Shown piece after piece: positions 21,798 through 33,889 of a stretch of 64,000 bases of DNA. The position numbers and the translations under genes were made by a program. Within the stretch, counting starts at the first letter, position 1; each line of letters starts with the position of its first letter. This DNA comes from Dichetophora obliterata (taxonomy: Eukaryota > Arthropoda > Insecta > Diptera > Sciomyzidae), in the NCBI GenBank assembly GCA_963920525.1, contig OY986436.1, positions 81,437,630 to 81,501,629 on the forward strand. The letters run 5' to 3'. The notes below the pieces were generated by a model. The model searched no databases, was not told the DNA's origin, and saw only the letters and a program-made list of their open reading frames with translations.

Positions 21798-22124
21798 CTG
21801 TGTTGACTCAGACTAACTTCGTGGCCGAAAGTCTTGTTGCACAGTTCACAGGCGTACGGTTTCTTGCCATGATGCGTTCGGCGTGAGTGTACCTCGAGGC
21901 CATGCGGTGTCGAAAACATCTTTTCGCACTTCATGCAAGAGTAAAGGTCACTGAATTGCGGTAGTCCTGGCCATTTGGTCATGTGATGAAAATGCAAGTG
22001 TGGCGGATGCGGCAGACCCAAATGCGAACCGGGTGCCACGCCACTTGCGCCATTTTGGCCGGACTGCAGTGGCACCATTAAGTTGCGCAACCGAAAGAGG
22101 TCTTCGTGTGAGGCGGGGTGATAA
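21798..22124 (-). CDS. sens: Senseless/Gfi1-type zinc-finger protein, exon with fingers 1 and 2
   Basis: This 327-bp exon joins the upstream exon in phase (AG plus T gives Ser) and ends with a consensus donor AG-GTATGT. It begins [16 protein letters not shown], passes a Gly/Pro/His-rich linker ([18 protein letters not shown]), then gives finger 1 ([21 protein letters not shown]-x4-H) and most of finger 2 ([20 protein letters not shown]). The spacer THHGKKP and the [10 protein letters not shown] block are characteristic of Gfi1/Senseless. Finger 2 is cut between its two histidines by the next intron, an unusual place for a splice junction. Composition is markedly more GC-rich than the flanks. 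The paralogue sens-2 is the main alternative identity. Confidence 0.95.
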
Positions 22125-22280
22125 CTTAACATAAGAACAAAAACAAAAAATATGAAACAAGCCAAAAATTAAATTAAATATTTGTGTATTCAGTAGTTAA
22201 TTAAGACGAGGCTTTTGTTTGTGTTGTTGTACACAACCGCAAATATTCTCGGCGGCCGCTTGCCTAATTGAGACACTTAC
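22125..22280 (-). other. Short 156-bp sens intron
   Basis: Donor GTAAGT (22280 downward), acceptor TTAAG at 22125-22126. It is the only short intron of this gene in the window and carries no insertion. Confidence 0.88.
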
Positions 22281-22938
22281 CTTGATCCTAGATTTGGTTG
22301 CTGTCCCTGATGAAACGCAAATGCAGCCAGTAGAGGAAACGCAGGCGATAGCAGCGGACGCTGAAACATAGGCGGATCGTAGTTGGCGGGATACGCGGTG
22401 CGGAAGGCTTCGAAGGGATTAGGATGAAGGCTGGTTGGTGATTTCTCAAAGTTGCGTGGAGGCTCATCACGCCGCAAGAGCGCCGAAACGGAAAACATTT
22501 CCGATTTCTTAGGCGGGCTGGCACTAATGAGCAGTTCCGAGGCAGACGGCGAGCTAATGGGACTGGAACGCGTATGCGACAGAGGAGGTGGTGAGTCCAC
22601 TTCAAGTTCCACTGAACTCGAGCGGGAACGCGAACGCAAGGAACGTCGACTGGAGTTATTGTCATCGTCTTCCATGGACAATATTTGCGATGGCGAACGG
22701 GAGTGACTGCGCGAACGAGAATGTGAATCGCGATCATAACGATGACACTCCGCCTCGGGCTGTAGTTTCCATTGCAGCAGATGATTCTTACTCAGCATGC
22801 TGATGGAGTTGTTGTTGTCCTCATCGGCTTTCAACACTTGAGCTGAAGGAAGCGTTGGAGGATGTGCAGGATGAGACGTCGTCAAGTTAGGCTGATGTTC
22901 AGTCTTGACCAGTCGATTGATGCTAAAGGCGAGTTCAT
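22281..22938 (-). CDS. sens: Senseless-type protein, N-terminal internal exon
   Basis: The 658-bp exon starts after a good acceptor (TTTCTCTTACAG) and ends at the donor AAG-GTAAGT. It encodes about 218 residues: ELAFSINRLVK at the start, then an acidic stretch (KADEDNNNS). A Ser/Arg-rich tract follows (SHSRSRSHSRSPSQ) and a Ser/Pro-rich tract (SPPPLSHTRSSPISSPSASE). The conserved-looking blocks KKSEMFSVSALL and PLLSPAFPLLAAF come last. Low-complexity, phosphorylatable sequence is typical of the N-terminal regulatory half of Senseless. The first codon is split (-AT after an upstream base), so an earlier coding exon supplies the start. The internal Met at 22885 is probably not the true start. 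Confidence 0.9.
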
Positions 22939-24732
22939 CTGTAAGAGAAAGAGAGAGGGAGAGTAATTATTATATAATGTCTACGTATCAAACACAAGTA
23001 AAAGGGTTTAAAAATCAAAAATTGACACCCGATAACATCATAAATCACCCAAAACCCATTTTTTTGCACAGCATCCACCTGTACGCCACGTATCGAATTT
23101 CAAACATAATTATTTTCCTATTCAATCACATAATCCACCTTACATGACCATTAATTCACCCTAATCAACCGCCTCTAACGCAAATACACACGCACTCACA
23201 CTCGCACCACTATTATCATCGTCGTCGTCGTCATCAGCATCAGCATCAGCCTCCGCGTCTCAACGCAAATCCGGTACACAATAATAATAATACGCGTTTA
23301 AATATAACATCTGCTCGTCCACACCCAGATAAATGGAGCATGACAAAACAGAAAACACACAACAAACATCAAGGAATGACGATGCCAGCCAGCTACAACA
23401 AAGGGTACACAACGTACAGAGAGGGTATTAATCCTATACCCAATCCAAACAATGTCGTCGCGTATCTAGCGTATTAAACGAAATGCGCATCGAATGAATG
23501 AAAAGCGCGCTAGAAACAATAATTTGACAAAATTCTAATTCGTTTCGCATATAAAAATAAAAATAGAAGCAAAAGAATTGTTAATGAAGAATTTGAGGTC
23601 GTTTCTCGATTACGGATTTAGAAACGGGGAGGAGAGAGAATAGAGTGTGGATATAAGACAAAAGATATTTGCACAAAACGAACCAAACAATAGAAAGTCA
23701 CAGAGTAGGGAGTGAGAACAATGAAAGTTAAGATGATATTAATATAATTATAAATAATTGTTCTAGAAAACAGGCCAAAGAAAAAAGTTTTGACCCAACT
23801 TTGGCATGAAATAATCTGGTTGAGTAGATTGAAGCATGATAATAATAAAAATAATCGGAAGAATATGAAAGCATGCTTATAAAAGCATTCCTGAAGATTT
23901 GGAAATTGGTAAAAATTTTGTCTTTTTACCTTATAAGCTAAAGTAAGGTCAAAAGGGCTGTGCGCCATTGTGCATAGTGTACAGTTTTTCCGCGGGGCTT
24001 AAAGATCCTTTGCGTGTCCCTTAATTGTGAAATTACGTACGGTGACGGACATGAATTACTAAAAATACTCAAAAAGGTTTATCTTTCACGGTGAACTTGA
24101 ATGATTTTTAAAAGGCACACTAAAAATTTTTCGCCGGAATCTTTTAAAACCTATAAAAAACTTAATTTCTTAAAATTTTGGCGTAATCCTTAGAGCCGTT
24201 TTTGAAAAAACTATTTTATTGGATATCAAGTTTTTTATAATTTTTTATCGAATTGCACTAGTGAACAATTTGAAAAAATTTTTTCGCTGATCAAACAACA
24301 CTTCTAGTTCGGTTGAGCACTGTTTCTAGATAATAAAAATCATTAAGACTTTTCCAGTTTGGTTACATTTTTTTAATAGAATTTTTCGATTTTTTTAAGT
24401 TTTTAAAAATATGTCTCAAGTAATGATCCTATAACTCCAAAAACATTTATTTATATTATAAATTTAATACATATTTACAAAAAAAAACAACAAACATTTA
24501 TACCTTTCAGTTAAGCTATCATTTGTACTGATCTTTCAATTTTGTAGAAATTTTCTGAATAAATTTGTGAAAGATTTTAAAATATAAAATTTTTTTAACA
24601 TTTCCCCATTTTCAAGTACGCAAAAATATAACTTCGATGTATATTTTGGTTCTTTGCTATCACAAAAAATATTCTTACAAAGATTTAAAGGTACAAAATA
24701 TGTTTGTAGCAGGTTGGATACTTTACGTATTA
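22939..24732. other. Upstream sens intron or flank with CGT/CAT microsatellite
   Basis: A GA-rich tract follows the acceptor (22945-22963). A degenerate trinucleotide tract (GTCGTCGTCATCAGCATCAG) lies at about 23218-23257. The part to about 23600 is less AT-rich and may be ancestral host sequence; beyond it the DNA is AT-rich and unassigned. A Tc1-like end, CGGTGACGGACATGAATTAC, lies at about 24040. Confidence 0.5.
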
Positions 24733-24845
24733 CATTATTATTATTATTATTAAAAAGTTTATTTACAAAATAAATTACATAAACAAACTTATATTCTAGG
24801 CACTAACAACTAAGGTCTTCAGCCTACATTTTATAATTAAATTGT

Positions 24846-25373
24846 TTAAATTTTTGAGTAGATGTTAAAATGCTTCAAAATATTTATAATGGCTTCTATA
24901 TTTTCTTTAGTTACATTTGATAGTAGTAAGATTGGATTTGTTCTATAACTATTAATAATGCAGCATTCATCTGTAAAGTGCTTTATAGAGAGTGTTTCAG
25001 CGTTACAAAAAATACACAACGGTGGAGGTAAATTTTCCATAAGGTGTTGATGAGTGAAAAGTGTATGTCCCATCCTGAGTCTGGCATATTTTTGAATATG
25101 TTTTCTTTGACAATCTGGTGGGTAAATAGGTGCGTTTCCATTCTGGTTGGTTATTTTATAGTGGTGGGTGTAGTTAATCCAGCTCTGTTTAAGTTCATTA
25201 GAATAAAAACTGTTGGCAACATGTACGTAGTCAGACTGGTTAAAAGTGTTTTGAAGTTCTACTGGGGCTTTGGTTCCATATTTCGCGCCATCATCTGCAA
25301 TACTGTTTCCTTTTATGCCAACATGGCTTGGTACCCACATTAATTTCATCTTATTTTTATGCATTATAATCAT
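24846..25373 (-). pseudogene. LINE RNase H C-terminus and tail domain
   Basis: A 175-residue frame beginning in RNase H: LMWVPSHVGIKGNSIADDGA carries the last His/Asp motif. A tail follows with a CIFCNAETLSIKHFTDEC motif (C-x2-C-x7-H-x4-C), the usual Cys/His cluster at the end of I- and Jockey-type polyproteins. It is the continuation of the frame at 25469-26131 after a frameshift. Confidence 0.88.
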
Positions 25374-25468
25374 GTCCCGTATTTTAATTACGGTTTCGTT
25401 TTTATTGCGGATATTTTCAACAGCTTTGATGGTGGATAGTGAATCTGAACATATGATGTATTTACCTT

Positions 25469-26131
25469 TTAAGGTTTTACAAAATCTAATTGCATAAAAA
25501 ATTGCTTCACATTCCGCGGTGAAAATTGAGCAGAAACATTAACTTGGACTGCTCTGATAATCTCAAATTTTTCGTTAACAACAGCATAACCAACTCCTGT
25601 GTCGGTCTTGGAGCCGTCGGTAAAGAAGAAATGCCAGTTTTGGAAGTTGTTGATAGTTTCTTCAAAATGACTGATATAGGAGGCAGCATTGGTGGAGTCT
25701 TTTGGTAAATGTCTAAGATTGTTGACGAAGCTATGGTTGCTTAGATTCCATGGAGGCTGGGAAGGTATATATTTAAGGTGAACCTTTACTTCAAACCCAA
25801 TTTTTAGAGTGCTTTCTTGTATATGGTGAAGTGCTGATGGAACTTTTAGCTTTTTGTTGAGGTTCTTTGGAAACATTTGTTCAGTAGGCATTAACATTTT
25901 TGGGATAAGTTTAGCAGTTAGTGTTTTTACTCGGTGTTCAATGGTAGGAAGCCCTGACTCTGTCAGTATGTTTGTTATCGGAGTAGAACGGAAAGCACCT
26001 ATACAATAACGAGCGGCGGCGCGATACACTGATTGAAGTTTGCGCAAATTAGATTTAGCTGTGTGACCATAAATGACTAGACCATAGTCGATTTTTGAAA
26101 GAATTAGTGCTTTCAACACCCGAATTGACAC
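25469..26131 (-). pseudogene. LINE polymerase C-terminus and start of RNase H
   Basis: A 220-residue frame: VLKALILSKIDYGLVIYGHT, LQSVYRAAARYCIGAFRSTP and LPTIEHRVKTLTAKL belong to the region after the polymerase palm. From about residue 165, WHFFFTDGSKTDTGVGYAVV is the first RNase H motif with its catalytic Asp. The frame breaks at QFSPRNVKQFF, where the glutamate motif (AE...) of RNase H should follow; frame 24846-25373 continues the protein. Confidence 0.88.
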
Positions 26132-26475
26132 AGATGGATGTGCATTACTACAAAAATTAGTTAGGCATTTAATTAAGTTTAGTCTATTAACAAGTGATTT
26201 TTTTATGTACTCTATATGTGAAGACCATCTATAGTTACAGTTAAATATAATGCCTAATATTTAAAGATTACTTACAAAATCGATATTATTATTATTTATA
26301 ATTAAATTTAAAGGAATACATTGTCTTTTCCTACAAATATGCAAAACCTTGCTCTTGAGTATAGAAATATTAGCACCAGAACTTTTGCACCACGAATTTA
26401 TCTCATCGATAAGTAAACTGAATTCAGATTGCAGTTTAGTTTTGTCTTTATATTTGACAGTAATTATTTTTGACT

Positions 26476-29400
26476 TTATATTACAGTTTTATTGAAAACA
26501 CTCAAAATTACCTGCAAATGCTGAACTTCCATGCATCATCTTTGTAAAATTTTTATATTTTGTAGATCAAAAGACGAAAAGTTTCAATCTTAATACTTAA
26601 TATCGAAGAGTGATATCAAGCAATGTTCACGATTCAACGTTTTGCAAAACTGTTTGTTTGTTTGTTTGTTTGCATTATAATAAAACGCGTGGTTTTTCTA
26701 AGTATTGTAAAATCAGTTACTTTTAAATGCAATTTTTATTTATGAAAAAAAACCGGTCGTCATTATTTAGAAAAACTGAATAAAATCTAGAAAATATCTA
26801 ATGCATATAAAAAAAGTTTCTTTTGTACTTTAAAATTTTATTCATAGCAATTCGTTTATTTATTTAATACATTCTTAAACCCTCTACATTACTTTTTAAC
26901 TATTTAGCTTTTTTTTTGTTTCATAAGAGGTAGGCTTAAAATTTTTCATAAAAAAATAAAAGTTATAAAATCTATGAAAAAATTTGAAGATTTTATGGCT
27001 GCCATGAAAAATTAATCGATTCAAAATTGTAAATAATTAAATAAATTCTGAATCGTTCAAGTCCAACGTGCTTCTATTTTAAATTTTATTTATTCAAACG
27101 CCCATTTCACATTGAAGTGCAATATAAGTTGCACTGACCATCTCCGATTTGGCTCAAATTTTTTTCTTGGTTTGGTTTATTATTTTGGATTGGTTTGTTA
27201 TTTTGGATTAGAAAACCAAATCCGAAGTTATACATTTGTAGAATAATTTTTGGCAGCCAAAATAGGGTCTAATTTATTTGAGACAACGTAGCTCAGTCAA
27301 TTTAAATCCAATTTTCTTAAATAGGGTATCATTAGAATGGCAATGTCGTCTCTTTTAAGAGAAAAGTATCATACTTTTAAAAAAATTGCAGTAAGTTGAC
27401 CACTTTTTAATTTCTTATTTTTATACCATGCCACCAGCAACAGACGCTATAACTATTTTTTTTTTTCATTTTCGTAATTTTCATATTTTTTTTACGTTCC
27501 ATTACCTTTTCAACGATATAAAATAAAGGTGTGCTCTTGAAGGGTTCAGAAGTTATTTCGTAAAATGTAAAGTACTAGTGAATTTTCATATAAATTTACT
27601 TTACAATTTTACTTACAATCCTTCAGAATAGTCCTCAAAATATCTTTGAATTTTTAAAAATTTTTCGCCATCAGATAGTAAATATACCTACTACATGATC
27701 GTTAAAAATAGAAAAGGGTTGCCAAACATACACTACATAGCACACTATTTCTAAAATGGTTAATTTCATTACTTTAGTGAACAGTATTGTCCGCCACTGT
27801 TTGTCTATCCTGACATAAACCGTCAGCGTTATGCAATACGATTAGATTTGCATATGCAACAGCATTTTGTTATAGCATATGCATTAATGTTGCAAATGCA
27901 TACCAATGCTTTTTGTTTTTGTAAAAGCTTCTTATTTTGCATTTGCAACGATGGAACAAGTTCGTGAACTGCTCTAATATTTATTTTTTATCCAAATTTT
28001 AATCACAGAGACATTAAAACCTATAATGGTTAACAGCTATAGCTAAAAAATTAATAAGAATTAAATATTTTAATCAATTTTCCACATTTTGCCAAAGACA
28101 TTATTTCAATTTAAATAAAAAGTTTATCTAATTTTTATAATTTAAATAAAAAAATTTAATAATATATGTATTAAATTTATATATCCAACGAAATGTCAAT
28201 TTCACAGAAGTAACATTCTTCGCCGTGAACGCAGCCATCTTCCACATGGTTTTCAATGGTTTCATTTTCATCATCATTATCATTAACCTCTTATTATCAA
28301 ATTTTGAAGTGACAATTTTACGTTTTACCTCGTTGTTTTCAAAAATTTCAAAAAGGTGAACACGTCAGGCCGTGACACGCAAATGTTACTCGATAAATGC
28401 AACTTATGAGATCTACGATAAAAGTTATAGTATAAGACTGTAATGATTGATTCTTAGACCTTATTACAATGAAATGTCAAAAATTACAATGAAATAATGA
28501 CGTCCTCAGGACTCAAAAGAAGTCGCTTATGCAACAAAAATTAAAAAGTGTTGCATGAAATTATTACTCGCACGAACCGATAGGTGCTAAAAATGATTAC
28601 CCACCACTAAAGACTGCTTCTAGATTAAAAAAAAGGTATGATATCACGAAGTCAAGGGGAGAGCCGCTTCTAGATCGAATGCATAGAATTATTACTCGGT
28701 GCGCCACGATAAATTTTATGAGAGAATAATGAAAAATGAGTACAAAAAATGGAACAAAAATAAAATAAAAAATTATAACGTTAAAAAATGCAAAGCCTTT
28801 GCACGAAAAAATGGTGACAGTGCCTCCCTTAAGCTTATTTAATACAAAATTGGAGCGAGTGAGTGAAGCTCCCATGCTATGGCTTATTTGAAGAATGTTT
28901 AACAGAGCATAGCTTCTAACTGGATAGATCAATTTTACAATTTATTTTTATAAACTGTTCTACGCCTCTTAAATTATTTCCAAACGAAGCCAAAATTTTA
29001 AAAGTATTTTTAGTTTATAAGTTAATTGAACAAAATATTTTCATATGCTTCGTTGTTGTTGCAGTTCGCTGAATTCACTTTGCTTCTAGCTTACTGCTTC
29101 TTATTGCTTTTGTTGTGTAAACAAGTTCTCGTTTGTTTGTCGGTGTACGGCATGATACAAAGAACTCCAGATAAAGTATTGCGCATGTCCGCCATCTTTG
29201 TTGTGACGTAGTTCGAGCTTGTCAAAGTGGCTAAATAAAAACGTAGTCACAATGTATTTAAAGGGGATAATTTATTTATAGCGATGAAAAATATCGACAT
29301 TTTCTTATTGAAACTTGGTTTATTGACATTATATAAATTACATAATAAATATTTTTCTAAATAAATTTAAGCAAATATATTTTTTAGTACTATTAATGAA

Positions 29401-30180
29401 TAGAAATTTATATGTAATAGGGGTATTTGCTCCCATTTGTTCCCCTACACAAAAAATATAGCTACGTTGCTTGTTGTGTTTGACAGCACTTTGATTGCTT
29501 CTTTTTCCTTTTGTTGTTCTTCTCGTTTGTTGACAAAAAATTGTGAATTCATTTTATGGCCCAAATTAAAATCGTTGTTAATCTCATCAAAACCATCTAA
29601 AACTTTAGTACTAATTTTAATTACATGCAAGATAATTGAAAATTATAATTTACACGTACTATAAGTGCACAATATTAGAAATTAAACTAAATGAATGCAA
29701 TATTTCTTAAATGCTTGCAATTGTGCTGCTCGCTGCTTGTGTTTACTTTTTGCTTTTTCACATTTTCTTTTGTATGTATGCACCACGTGTTACAGCTGAC
29801 AAGCTCGAGTGACGTAGTGCGCAGAAGATTTCAATTTTTGCGCACGGAGTAAGCTATCTGGATATCTTTGTTTCATGGGTGTACGGTAAGAAAATATCAA
29901 TGACCCAAAATACACTGTAGTGCTAAGTTTGCGTAAAACCGGTTTTCTTAGGCAAGAGAGGTGAGGCAGGCGACGTGAGATGCGCGAAATTTTACGCACC
30001 GAAAAAGCTGTAGTGACGATAAGCACACATAAGCGGTGGTAATGTTTGGAATGTTGCACATGGGAGCGGGTCAGTTTTTTGCTTGTCAAAAGTCTGTATT
30101 GTCAAAATCAGGGTCCGGAAAAAAATCTCAATTGAAGAGAAAAATTGCACTCCTACTCATCAATATTATTCAATTGACGA
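26476..30180. other. Long unassigned AT-rich interval
   Basis: A GTTT microsatellite lies at about 26653-26671. A Tc1-like end, CAGTGGCGGACAATACTGTT read from the right, lies at about 27790 and may pair with the end at 24040. A short minus-strand Cys-rich peptide frame is at about 28190-28315. Near 29200 and 29800 there is an inverted GACAAGCTCGA repeat next to TGACGTAGT. No convincing gene is visible. Confidence 0.4.
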
Positions 30181-30202
30181 ACGATTCACAAGGCAGCCGT
30201 GA

Positions 30203-30645
30203 CCATGATTCAATTATATGTAAGGTTAAGTAACCATGAAATTGTTCTCATACAACAACAAAACTTGGATTGCAAAATGTCAAAGTAAAACAAAAAAAGA
30301 CAAGTAAACAATCAAATTAAAATTTCTGACTAGAAGTCAAACTATTAGATTTTAATATTAAATTTGTGTTTCAAATAATTTTTAAACAATTTTCTTGGAG
30401 TTTGAGTTTTTGTTACTACCTCAAAATGCCGAAAAAGTACGTGATTCGCCAAAACTATTGGAACAAGGAAAACATTTCCTTTTTTAAAGTGCCCAGTGAC
30501 ATTTTTAAACGAAAACACTGGATGGATGGAATTTGGATCGGCGAATGTCAAAGTAAAAGATAGCAACACCAAACAGCTGTTTCTGACATTCGCCGAGAGA
30601 TATGTGCTCTCAGCTTACTCAACCTTATATATAATTGAATCATGG
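30203..30645 (+). mobile_element. Small TIR element containing a THAP-like relic
   Basis: A 31-bp inverted repeat with two mismatches, containing CCATGATTCAATTATAT, lies at 30203-30233 and 30615-30645. Between them the frame 30426-30563 reads MPKKYVIRQNYWNKE, then ISFFKVPSDIFKRKHWMDGI. This layout matches the start of a THAP DNA-binding domain (MP..C, F..P.D...R..W). Both N-terminal zinc Cys are replaced, so it is degenerate. THAP domains start P-element transposases and many host proteins. A second inverted pair, CGGCGAATGTCA (30539-30550 and 30584-30595), closes the frame. Confidence 0.55.
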
Positions 30646-33600
30646 CCGTGACAGTTTTTTGGCTATTGGTAGTTGTCAAAAACAGCTAAAGGAGTATTTT
30701 TAACTTTCCTTTGATTCATTTAATTTGTTCGCGAAGTTTATTGGAATGTTTTTAGTTTGCTGCGATTGACTAGCTATGTTTAAGTCGTCTTTCACATTTC
30801 TTTGATTAATTGCATGAAAAGCTAATTTTGACAACTACCCTTCGCCGCTCGTGAGAAAAAAGCCAGCCTACGCTTCTACTTTGTCAAATAATTATATCGT
30901 AAATTGCGCTTCTCAAAAAACTGAGTTGAACAACACAATCTCTTTGTTATTCATTTGCTGTTTCTCGCTCGCGAGTTTTTGCAAAGATAAACTCATTTCC
31001 TTGGAATTTTTGCGTTCGCTCATTTATTTCGAGTGATCTTGTCAATTAAAAATAAATACGTGTTTTATGAACTACATTTTTTGCATATTTTATTGAAATA
31101 TTTAAGTACTTAATAAATTTTTAAAATATTCCTGTTTGTTTATTTATCTTAGTTTCTTATAATATCATAAAATATAATGATTTTTTAAGTTTTTGTAATG
31201 AAATATATTACTAAGAAAAATAATTAATATTATTGACCTAAGGTTTCGCATCAAATAAAAGCGAGCGATTCAATGAGTTTATCATTTCAAAATTGGCGAG
31301 CGTAGAAAATTCAACATCTCTCATCAACACGATGTCGCTCTTTTAAAATTTCTCAGCATACAAACTCACGAACTCTGAATATTATAAAATGATAAACTCA
31401 TAGCAAAAATAACTCAGAAGAGTGGGAGCGCATTTTGATTGCTTTACGCACCCTGATCAAAATGCTGTAATTTTTCTTTTTGAAATTATGTATGTCTAAG
31501 AATCTGTATTTCAATATACTGTTTTTAAACAATTTTGCTTTCAAAATGTCTGCTCTCCATTTACGGCATTTTAACTGTATTTGGGATACAAAATGGTGTT
31601 TTTTAAGATTAAATTATTTGGCCTTGTACGGAAAGTTGTTATTTTAAGCTTATTTACCTTAATTGTGCCTAGTCCATATTTTACAGAATTTTGGCATACA
31701 GAATTTTTTTAACACAGTTTTATGTTAATGTAGAATTTTGTAATGCAAAGTTTTGTATACAGAATTGCATATACACAGACAACTGCACCGCACCCGTTGC
31801 ACATCAATTGTTTTTAATTGATTATTAGTTTGCGTTTCTGTACCTTTTGTATGGTAAGTAATTTATTTTTATCTGGTAAAAATTTATCCAATCATTAAAT
31901 TTCTATACTAAAAAGACAACATATACATTAAGAAGGAGCGATTATATATGAGAAAAAAGTACCCTTGTATTGAACTGGCTCAGGGAGGGATCGATAGATA
32001 TGGTATCATACATAAACGATACAAAATTTTGAGAAGCTTAAACTTCATTTTCCTGCTCCGGTTTTCAGCCAAAAGCAAGACATTTGTTTTAACGAGTTTT
32101 AGAGAACTTCTAATGAATAGAATTGATAAATATTGTATCAATAAATACTAATATAGCCTTTTATCTCGAAGGCTATAAGCAGAAGGTCCTTTGAAATAAG
32201 AGATTTTAAAAAATTATTTTTATAGCAACAGAAATGAGCACAATGAGTAAATATTAAGCAGAAAATCTTCTATATAAAATTTGGTCTCGATATGACAACT
32301 TCTTCCTATTCCAAAATGTCCGTAAATATGACGGTGTTTATTAAATTTTCTGTCAATTTGTAGTCGATTTCAGTAGATTTATAAACGCTGATTCCGATTA
32401 AGATCTTTGTTCGATCTTAAGATATGTAGTGTTGAATTAAGAAAATATGCATTTTTAGGCATATTTGAGCAATTATTAAAAAAGAATGGATCATGGTAAA
32501 ATCCGTTAGTTAGGCTTGAATGATAAAATAAGCTCTTATATATAACTTCACATTGCTAAAATAGTATGTTCATGTGTAATTTCCAAAAATTTTAACAAAT
32601 TTTGAGAGTCCAGATTTTATAGAAAATGATACAAAATGCTGATTAAAAATTTCCAGTTTGCATGAATTATACAAAAAATTCAATTTAATCTTTGAGGCTA
32701 TAGAAATTAAAGAATTTGTCAACTAACTCATTAAGAACAATTTGTGTTACCTGTACAATTTCAGCTGCATTTATTGCAATCTCAAGATTTGAAAATTTTA
32801 AAATAGCCTACAAGTTATTTAACCTATATGTCAAATTTCATTCAATTCTGTTGAAATAGGAAATATGGACAAACAAAGAGGCAACTTTTAATTTTTTTTA
32901 TATTTGTAAAAATTAGAATTATGTATGTGTTTTCATAAAAGCCAGACTCGCACTCGTTTTTTTAAATAATATACGATTATGATATACTAATACATACTAT
33001 GATGTAATCTATAGATTTTACTACAATCCATTAATTTTTAATCATGACTTAAAAACGCCTTAAAAACTTGAATTTCATTCATTCAACAGTATATATCCTA
33101 AGATCTAATAAAGATAGAAAAAATTGTTGCCAGATTCGGAATCAGTGATCATAATTCTATTAAAATTGACTACAATATTGAAAAAAAAAATTAAATTTTC
33201 TTGGACACGTGATGTTTAAGGATATTTTGGAAAAGGAAGATATTATTATATCGGAATCAAATTTTGAATGTGCACTTTTCTACCCTATAATTATTGATCC
33301 TTATCATGTTTGCTGCAATATATGGTATTTTTAGAAATATGTTATTTTCAAGGTCACTCTGAAGTAGGCATTTGGGGTCAGATCGTAATGAAATTGGGTA
33401 TGTGTTTAGTTTATCCTATTATCAGCTGACTTTGCTCTAGGTTTCAACGATTTTTATGATTTTAAAAAAATATGTAATTTTCAATGACATTTTGGAATAA
33501 GAAGATGACGTTATATCGGAAAAAAATGTCATAGATCAATATTTAGGTTAGTACCTATAGCTTCATCTTAAAATCTTTGCAAGATAATTTATCAGATACA

Positions 33601-33889
33601 ATAATCAGAACAGGACGAAATTTTTTGTAGTTCCATTTCATGTTAGTACTAACCGAACTACTTCTTAAGATTTTGCACACAATTATTTTTTAAAAAATTT
33701 CCTGATTTTAAGGACAAACCGGATCGAGAAGATGCAATCGGATCGAAATAAAATTTTGTTGCTTACATGTTTGTTACAATACCTATCGAATGTGCCCTGA
33801 GCCAAATCGATGCTATGCACTTTCGCTCCTGCCTAATATACATATATGTTTTTATAGCTTATGTATTTTTAAAAATTTCAGCTCCCTTT
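30646..33889. other. Unassigned AT-rich interval with small inverted repeats
   Basis: A fold-back of about 180 bp (GGTAGTTGTCAAAA near 30670 and inverse near 30828) adjoins the THAP-like element. GCATTTTGATT and its inverse form a hairpin near 31430-31468. Three loose repeats of a motif like 'AAGA(A/T)G.....ATCGGA' occur between 33235 and 33755. No coding sequence was recognised. Confidence 0.4.

Larger units (their letters stand above)
24733..26475 (-). mobile_element. I-clade LINE, 5'-truncated, with TAA tail
   Basis: On the minus strand the element starts mid-polymerase at about 26475 (NSWCKSSGANISILKSKVLH). It runs through the polymerase C-terminus (SKIDYGLVIYGHTAKSNLRK), an RNase H domain and a Cys-rich end, and finishes in (TAA)n at 24734-24750. 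An RNase H domain plus a TAA-repeat tail is typical of the I clade. 5' truncation is normal for target-primed insertions. Two long frames survive, separated by a frameshift near 25480. Confidence 0.9.

Noticed and set aside
22452..22803. Plus-strand open frames of 71-84 residues opposite the sens exon
   Set aside because: They are antisense shadows of the GC-richer, repetitive Ser/Arg coding sequence of the exon; no splice or start evidence supports them.
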